Origin: Paramecium sonneborni
Taxonomy: Eukaryota > Ciliophora > Oligohymenophorea > Peniculida > Parameciidae
Assembly: GCA_905182985.1 (NCBI GenBank)
Contig: CAJJDN010000017.1
Span: forward strand, 567,775 to 631,774
Reading direction: 5' to 3'
Length of the DNA stretch: 64,000 nucleotides
Made by a program: the position numbers and the translations under genes. Shown one piece after another: positions 59,070 through 64,000 of the stretch. The notes under the pieces are model-generated. The model was not told where the DNA came from and did no database searches. It worked only from the letters and a program-made list of their open reading frames with translations. Each line of letters starts with the position of its first letter. The stretch's first letter is position 1.

Positions 59070-60320
59070 TCATTAAAATTGCTAATCATTATTATTATGA
59101 TTTAGGTTTTGATTGTTACGAGGATTGCATTCGTATTATTCTATGATGCTATGCAAAAGTTAAACTATTTCATTTTGAGTTGGCTATTAGTAATTTGTTA
59201 ATTATATCAACTTCTACCATAACGAAGATCTATCTGAATATTCTCTACGTTCTTCTATTTCTTTTAATTATAAAAAATGCTATTGCTATTACATCAAGCT
59301 TTGATAAAACTACAAATCTAATTAGGCATTTTAATTAAAATATTACATCTCTAGAAATATAAAAATAATAAATACAGTCTCTAAAATACTATTATTGAGG
59401 TTAAGGGTAACATAAATATTATTATTATTATTAATTTTAAATTTGTTATTAAGCTTACAAATATTATTATTATAGATAATAAAAGTCTAAATATGTATTA
59501 GGTTAATAATGTGGGATAATTGGGATATCTTCTTAAACTTTTGCTTTTTTAATAGTTTCCTTTTTCTATTTAGTTTTAGGAGGCCTTCCTCTTTTAGAAC
59601 TTGGAATTTTATATTCAAGCATAGGAATGTCTTTGATTTATTATTTTTGGAATCGCACTCCAATTCTTTCTTAATCAAAGTAAGCAACAAAATTTTCTTT
59701 ATTCATTGGAATTTTTGTATTTGAATCGCAGAATAAAATGCTAGATTATTTTTAATCTGAGAATTCATGATTAATAACATTCTAAAATCCTTGAATTAAA
59801 GTTCTAATCAAATTTACACTTCTATAGGTGTTAAAAGTATTTATATGCTCCTAGGATTGGATATGCTAAACTAAAATGAAAGGTTGACATACATCTAAAT
59901 ATTCTTCATAATTTTTTTTACATACTCCACAATACCTATGTTTTTTGCCGGGCTTTGGAACTAACTTAAATATGATACATAAATTAAATACCATTTTAGT
60001 CTTTTTTATTCTCTATTCTTCAATTTTCAATTGATGTTCTTATTAATATCGCTCTAGATTGAATTAATATTAAGTTCTATCATATTCTAGGATGAATGTA
60101 GGAAGTCCAGGTTATCTATCACAATTAAGAATAGGAACTATGTTTTCAAACTATCCGGTAAATCTTTTGTAATGTAATACATGTACTCATTATAAACAGG
60201 ACAATAATCTAGAGTGATTTATGATTTTATCCAGCATTCATTAGATTTTGGGATTAATATGAATTAATGTTCATAACAAATCTATTAGCATCTCTTCTTT
60301 GGTTTTAAGGAATGAATCAT
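59070..60320 (-). CDS. DBF4-type zinc-finger protein (possible Cdc7 regulatory subunit)
   Basis: The start MIHSLKPKKRCQQICYEHQF lies 31 bp after the PSF2 stop. Introns of 23, 27 and 27 nt join an N-terminal part (CPVYNEFTGQFENIVPILNC, RQPGLPTFILEYD, which may correspond to DBF4 motif M) to the zinc finger HRYCGVCKKNYEEYLDHIQS with QEHINTF, that is C-x2-C...H-x5-H as in the DBF4-type finger. Further on are an AT-hook-like KRGRPPKTK and a Gln-rich helical C-terminus. DBF4 activates Cdc7 kinase at replication origins. The zinc finger is clear; the link to DBF4 itself is inference. One 3' intron near 59400 is not exactly placed. Confidence 0.6.
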
Positions 60321-60351
60321 TTAATTTTCAATAAATTTAATATAAATATTC

Positions 60352-60898
60352 TCAACTTTCTGCTAGTAATTTCAATTACCTCAATTTTTTTAAATCTCCA
60401 TAAAAATGAGAGTGAATTTTATTTCTTTCATGTTGATTTATGTTATTTATTTTTAAGGCATCAGATCCTCTATCAATAAATTCTTTAACTTTCTTTTAAA
60501 TTTTGCTTTCTCTTCTTGTTTTGATATCTTCTAATAATAATTTGATTTTATCATCATCTTTAATATCATCTCTACAATAAGAAAATAAAATTTATGAAAT
60601 TTCAAAATAATATTATTCCATTTTTGATAAGTCTAACTCATTGATAGTTTCTTCATCAAGTTTTTATTACAATCTTTCAATAGTTAACCATTCAGGAGGA
60701 ATAACTCTACACTTATTTTTTTTCTTTAATTCTATTGCTACCCATAATGGAACCTCTACTATTTAATTAATTTTAAATGGTCCAAAATTTCCCTTAATTA
60801 ATCATTTTTGATATTACAGAAATGAATTGTAGCTTTTCTAAATCAAAATTCGGTTAAATATTAATGAAAGTTGAATGTTAGATTATAAAATCACTCAT
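60352..60898 (-). CDS. PSF2: GINS complex subunit PSF2
   Basis: A 25-nt intron gives 173 residues, the normal size of PSF2. Family blocks are obvious: [60 protein letters not shown] and the helix [24 protein letters not shown] is part of the CMG helicase that unwinds DNA at replication forks. The frame GNFGPFK is only reached after removing the intron, which supports the start at 60898. It is followed on the same strand by the DBF4-type gene. Confidence 0.9.
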
Positions 60899-61056
60899 TT
60901 CTGCATTAATATATCCTTATTACATTTTAAAATTAATTTTATAATAAAACATTAATCAGTATGATAATATGATAAAAGATTTCTTTTATGAATTTGTAAA
61001 TTAAGAAAGATTAAAAAAATAAGTAAAATTTTGTATAAAATTGACATAGTTTATCA

Positions 61057-62371
61057 TCAATCACCTTTAGGTAAATCAGTGCCTTCTTCTTGAGATTATT
61101 TTTAGAAAGACACTTAAGAATCTTACTATTGTTATTATTTTTATTATTATTTTTTTTTAGTTAATTTAGATTGCATATTTGAATTTTGTAGGATTTATTT
61201 TAATTCTTCAAAATCCTCATCATCTCCATCACTATCTCCTTATCTACCAGCTCTATGTGTTTTTATTGTATTATCTTTCCTTGTTACTTTACTTAAATCT
61301 ATTCTTGTATCAAATGCAATCTATGATTTTGAACCTCTACTTGATATTTAAGGTTTTTATGGAGTTCTATCTGTATGATTACCCATATTTAATTTTTATT
61401 TTAACATAAACTCTTCTATTTATTTATGAACTGGTTTATTTACATCAAACCATTTTGGTTATTTAATAACATTATCTCTATCAAAATGTTTCCTATATTT
61501 ATATAAATCAGATATAGAATTCCTTATTTAAAATAATTGTAAATATAATTCGTAGAATTACAAACAAATATGTGTCGCTAAATGTCTATAATAATCTAAT
61601 AATTATAAAATCTATAGTTCTCATAATATAATACCTCTTTGCTTAAAAAATTATAAAAGACTATTATGTCTGACCAGTATACAAGTACTATCTCTTTTAA
61701 TAATAAATCTTCAGGCACCATTTGTAATGCAGATTTCAAAGCTTCCATTTATCCTAATCCACTATTAACCTTACACTTTAAATAATTAATATACTAAATT
61801 GCTTATTTTAAATAACCACAGTAGCTTTGTTTATATATCAATAAATTTTTGTCCTTCTTAAAATAATGGATATTGTTAAACTTTGCAGGCATGAAAAACT
61901 TAAATATTAACGGCAAGTTTTTGTAAATATTGAAAATAGCTTAATTAAATATTTGCTGATAGCCATTCTTCTTTTTATTGATTTGTTTTTATAAGTGTTG
62001 GCGATTTTCTATTCATAAGAATTGTAAACTTCTAATTCAAAAAGTGATCTGCAAAATCAATACCTAATTAAAATTCGTGCAACATCAAATGGCATGTCAA
62101 AAGAACTTTATTTCTTATTTGATATGAATTTGCAAATTCCCTAAATAAAATTTAAGTATTTATACTATTCACATGTTAGTTGGAAATACTATTATATATA
62201 ATATGATGGTGCTTTTGTTATAAACTCTGAATGATTATTCTCAAAGCATGAAATTAAAAATAATAGATCATCCAATAAAATTTCATCAGATTAACTTAGA
62301 AGAGATGAGTTTGCTACTCTCTTTTGGAATGGTGGCCTATTTTTGAAATATCCCATAAATTTATTGATCAT
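61057..62371 (-). CDS. ANTH-like (AP180/CALM-type) clathrin adaptor, probable
   Basis: The N-terminal ~280 residues are helical in the way of an ANTH domain: SQSDEILLDDLLFLISCFEN, SYQIRNKVLLTCHLMLHEF, LSYFQYLQKLAVNIQVFHAC, CKVNSGLGQMEALKSALQMV, LLKEIVLVYWSDIIVFYNFL, the last being the equivalent of the helix that in CALM precedes the lipid-binding core end. The C-terminal part is polar with short motifs (PKWFDVNKPVHKQIEEFM, DSDGDDEDFEELKQIL) and a Gln-rich stretch. Several introns in the middle are not exactly placed. ANTH proteins bind PIP2 and clathrin in endocytosis; assignment is by pattern, not by a unique motif. Confidence 0.5.
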
Positions 62372-62491
62372 TATAATATATTTATTTATTCTAATTTATT
62401 ATTAGTTGCAATATTATCAATTTTACCACTGCCAAACTTAATTTATCAACCTTTTATTTCAGTTCAAGACCATTAATAATTCTTTGATAAA

Positions 62492-62893
62492 TCAAAATTA
62501 ATTTCCATCAAAGGTTTCGTTCAATTTATTTTCAACATAAGAATTTTAATTTATGCCATCTATTTCAATTTTTGAGATCAACTACAATTTTTTGATTCAA
62601 ATTTTTTTTACTTTATTTCCTTATTTTTTAAATTTATATACCCCTCTTAAGTTATTATATTTTTAATCTAGTATTTACTCTTTAAAATGATATTTAGAAT
62701 AAGTATTCATTTTTATAAAAACTATGCTTATATCCTAATATATATTCTTTACAAAATCAGAAGTTTCTTATTCTAATTAATTTATTCCTTTTAATTTCAT
62801 TCATTCTTTATAACAGAATAGTATAAGTGTTTTTTTTATATAATTAATCAAACCTAAATCATTAATTTGGTTTCTATCTGATAGAGATTTCAT
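62492..62893 (-). CDS. Small hypothetical helical protein
   Basis: Introns of 27 and 30 nt give 114 residues with a clean frame: MKSLSDRNQINDLGLINYIK, then INQLEQETSDFVKNIYQDIS, YHFKEQILDQKYNNLRGVYK and a C-terminal LISKIEIDGINQNSYVENKL. Mostly helical and charged; the length and composition would suit a small ciliary or trafficking subunit but no family is recognised. Its first exons are partly repeated at 63847-64000 because of the contig overlap. Confidence 0.5.
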
Positions 62894-63204
62894 TAAAATA
62901 AAAAATAAAAAATGGAATACCCAATAAATTTTTTTTCAAAACTCACTAAATAATAACTTTTCTTTAGTCTGAAAATCAACTTGAAATAATTAATTGTTAA
63001 TGATTAATCTTAAGATTACTTAAGCGAATTTAAAAACAAAATAATTAAGTCTTGACTTTTTTTAGATGTTTTATAAGCAATAAATGTTTTTCCTTTTTGT
63101 CTAATTAATATTGTAAGTGAATAGTGTATTTGCTAATTTATTGTATACGATATTTAATCAATTATAACAATTAATTTATAAATTATTTTTTATTAAATAT
63201 TTAT
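62894..63204. other. Divergent intergenic region
   Basis: About 310 A/T-rich bases between divergent start codons; no coding-like frame or RNA gene recognised. Confidence 0.45.
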
Positions 63205-63845
63205 ATGAAACCTATTTCTTTGGATTAGAGCTAAACAAAAATAAAAATTTAATAGCAAGTTATTACAATCCCTGATGTTCCATGTTAAAGACATGCAAAG
63301 GAATAGTTAGTATCTGTGTGTACTTAAGGATAATGTAGAGAAAAAGGTGCAATTTGCCCATTGTGTTAAGTGAATTATCATCATATGCATTTGGAAGATA
63401 CTTGGAATCTGAATTATTTTGTATAATAAATTCATAAATAAATTGAAAGTCTATAGCCAGATTATAAAGCTATTAATGAATTACTAATAAGTTTTAAGTT
63501 AAAAATAAGTGAAGTAAAGAATTTATTAAGAATTAGTCTATAAAATCGTTAATTTTGTAATTGGAAATTATTGATAAACAAGTGAATATGATTCTATAAA
63601 AATCAAAGCAAAAAATAGATTTTGATATAGATGAAATAAAAACAACATTGAAGAATTTAGGGAAGACAAGTTAGATTGATAATTTTGGAAAGAAAAGTAA
63701 GTTTATATAAATATATAAAGTTGTAAAATTGACTTAATATTTTGGTATAGATCCTAAAACTCATGTAGTATATAGAACGAAAGATTATGAAGATTTATAG
63801 ATATAGAAAATGACAGATTTAATAGAGGAAAATTAATAATATTTT
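63205..63845 (+). CDS. Cys/His-rich (B-box-like) protein, 3' truncated
   Basis: From the ATG at 63205: an N-terminal Gln-rich stretch, then a zinc-ligand cluster VPCQRHAKEQLVSVCTQGQC, ICPLCQVNYHHMHLED (order C-H-C-C-C-C-H-H), like the B-box-like fingers common in Paramecium, followed by helices (IHKQIESLQPDYKAINELL). An intron of ~35 nt near 63550 is needed to continue into KSKQKIDFDIDEIKTTLKNL and FGIDPKTHVVYRTKDYEDL. The contig ends at the N at 63846, so the C-terminus is missing. The role may be protein binding in a scaffold; nothing more can be said. Confidence 0.55.
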
Positions 63846-63846
63846 G
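63846..63846. other. Assembly join (single N)
   Basis: A single N, after which the sequence jumps back to that of 62705 onward. Confidence 0.9.
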
Positions 63847-64000
63847 NATTCATTTTTATAAAAACTATGCTTATATCCTAATATATATTCTTTACAAAAT
63901 CAGAAGTTTCTTATTCTAATTAATTTATTCCTTTTAATTTCATTCATTCTTTATAACAGAATAGTATAAGTGTTTTTTTTATATAATTAATCAAACCTAA
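63847..64000. repeat. Start of a third contig-end overlap (copy of 62705-62858)
   Basis: The last 154 bases equal 62705-62858 with constant offset 1142. The copy presumably continues beyond the window up to the equivalent of 63845. It carries part of the small helical-protein gene (minus strand). Confidence 0.9.

Overview
The window looks like macronuclear DNA of a ciliate, most probably Paramecium. The reasons are: strongly A+T-rich sequence; TAA and TAG are read through as Gln in every recognisable gene, with TGA the only stop; introns are GT..AG and almost all 18-37 nt; intergenic gaps are often only 16-100 bp; and there is a secreted trichocyst matrix protein. Standard-code reading therefore breaks every gene into fragments. 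Gene models here were built by hand with TGA as sole stop and tiny introns removed. Where I could place all introns the spliced length divides by three, which is stated as support.

Layout. 1-2.98 kb: tail of a membrane protein, an unresolved TGA-interrupted locus, then a YeeE/YedE-type transporter. 3.0-7.1 kb (minus): mitoferrin-like carrier, RCE1 CAAX protease, two unknown membrane/hypothetical genes. 7.1-13.5 kb (plus): a 1450-residue TmcB-like membrane protein and two low-complexity/coiled-coil proteins. 13.5-22.5 kb: RING-H2 protein, a TGA-interrupted membrane protein, coiled coil, RING+Tudor-knot protein, FCP1/SCP-like phosphatase, unknown protein, DHHC palmitoyltransferase, trichocyst matrix protein, BBOF1. 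22.8-26.2 kb: Sen1-type helicase. 26.2-30.8 kb: coiled-coil and short genes around an N gap, an SDR remnant, a PHD-finger protein. 31-37.9 kb: Rab pseudogene, GPNGQPLY-repeat coiled-coil protein, YIPF protein, unknowns. 38-43.4 kb: Gln-rich coiled coil, SANT/Myb protein, ciliary-type coiled coil. 43.4-49.4 kb: decayed locus, SNF2/BRM ATPase, U2AF-like splicing factor with poly-Asn tail. 49.5-57.8 kb: fumarase, ribosomal eS10, ERO1, a voltage-sensor/phosphodiesterase fusion, CK1 kinase. 57.9-63.8 kb: unknown, DBF4-type zinc-finger protein, GINS PSF2, ANTH-like adaptor, unknown, Cys/His-rich protein cut by the last gap.

The genes are mostly independent housekeeping, ciliary, secretory and chromatin genes; there is no operon logic. 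The most interesting locus is 53490-55521, a four-helix voltage-sensor-like membrane module joined to a cyclic-nucleotide phosphodiesterase.

Assembly caution: at three places a run of N (28080-28156, 41410, 63846) joins contigs whose ends repeat about 1 kb of the same sequence. Genes in those stretches appear twice only because the overlaps were not merged.
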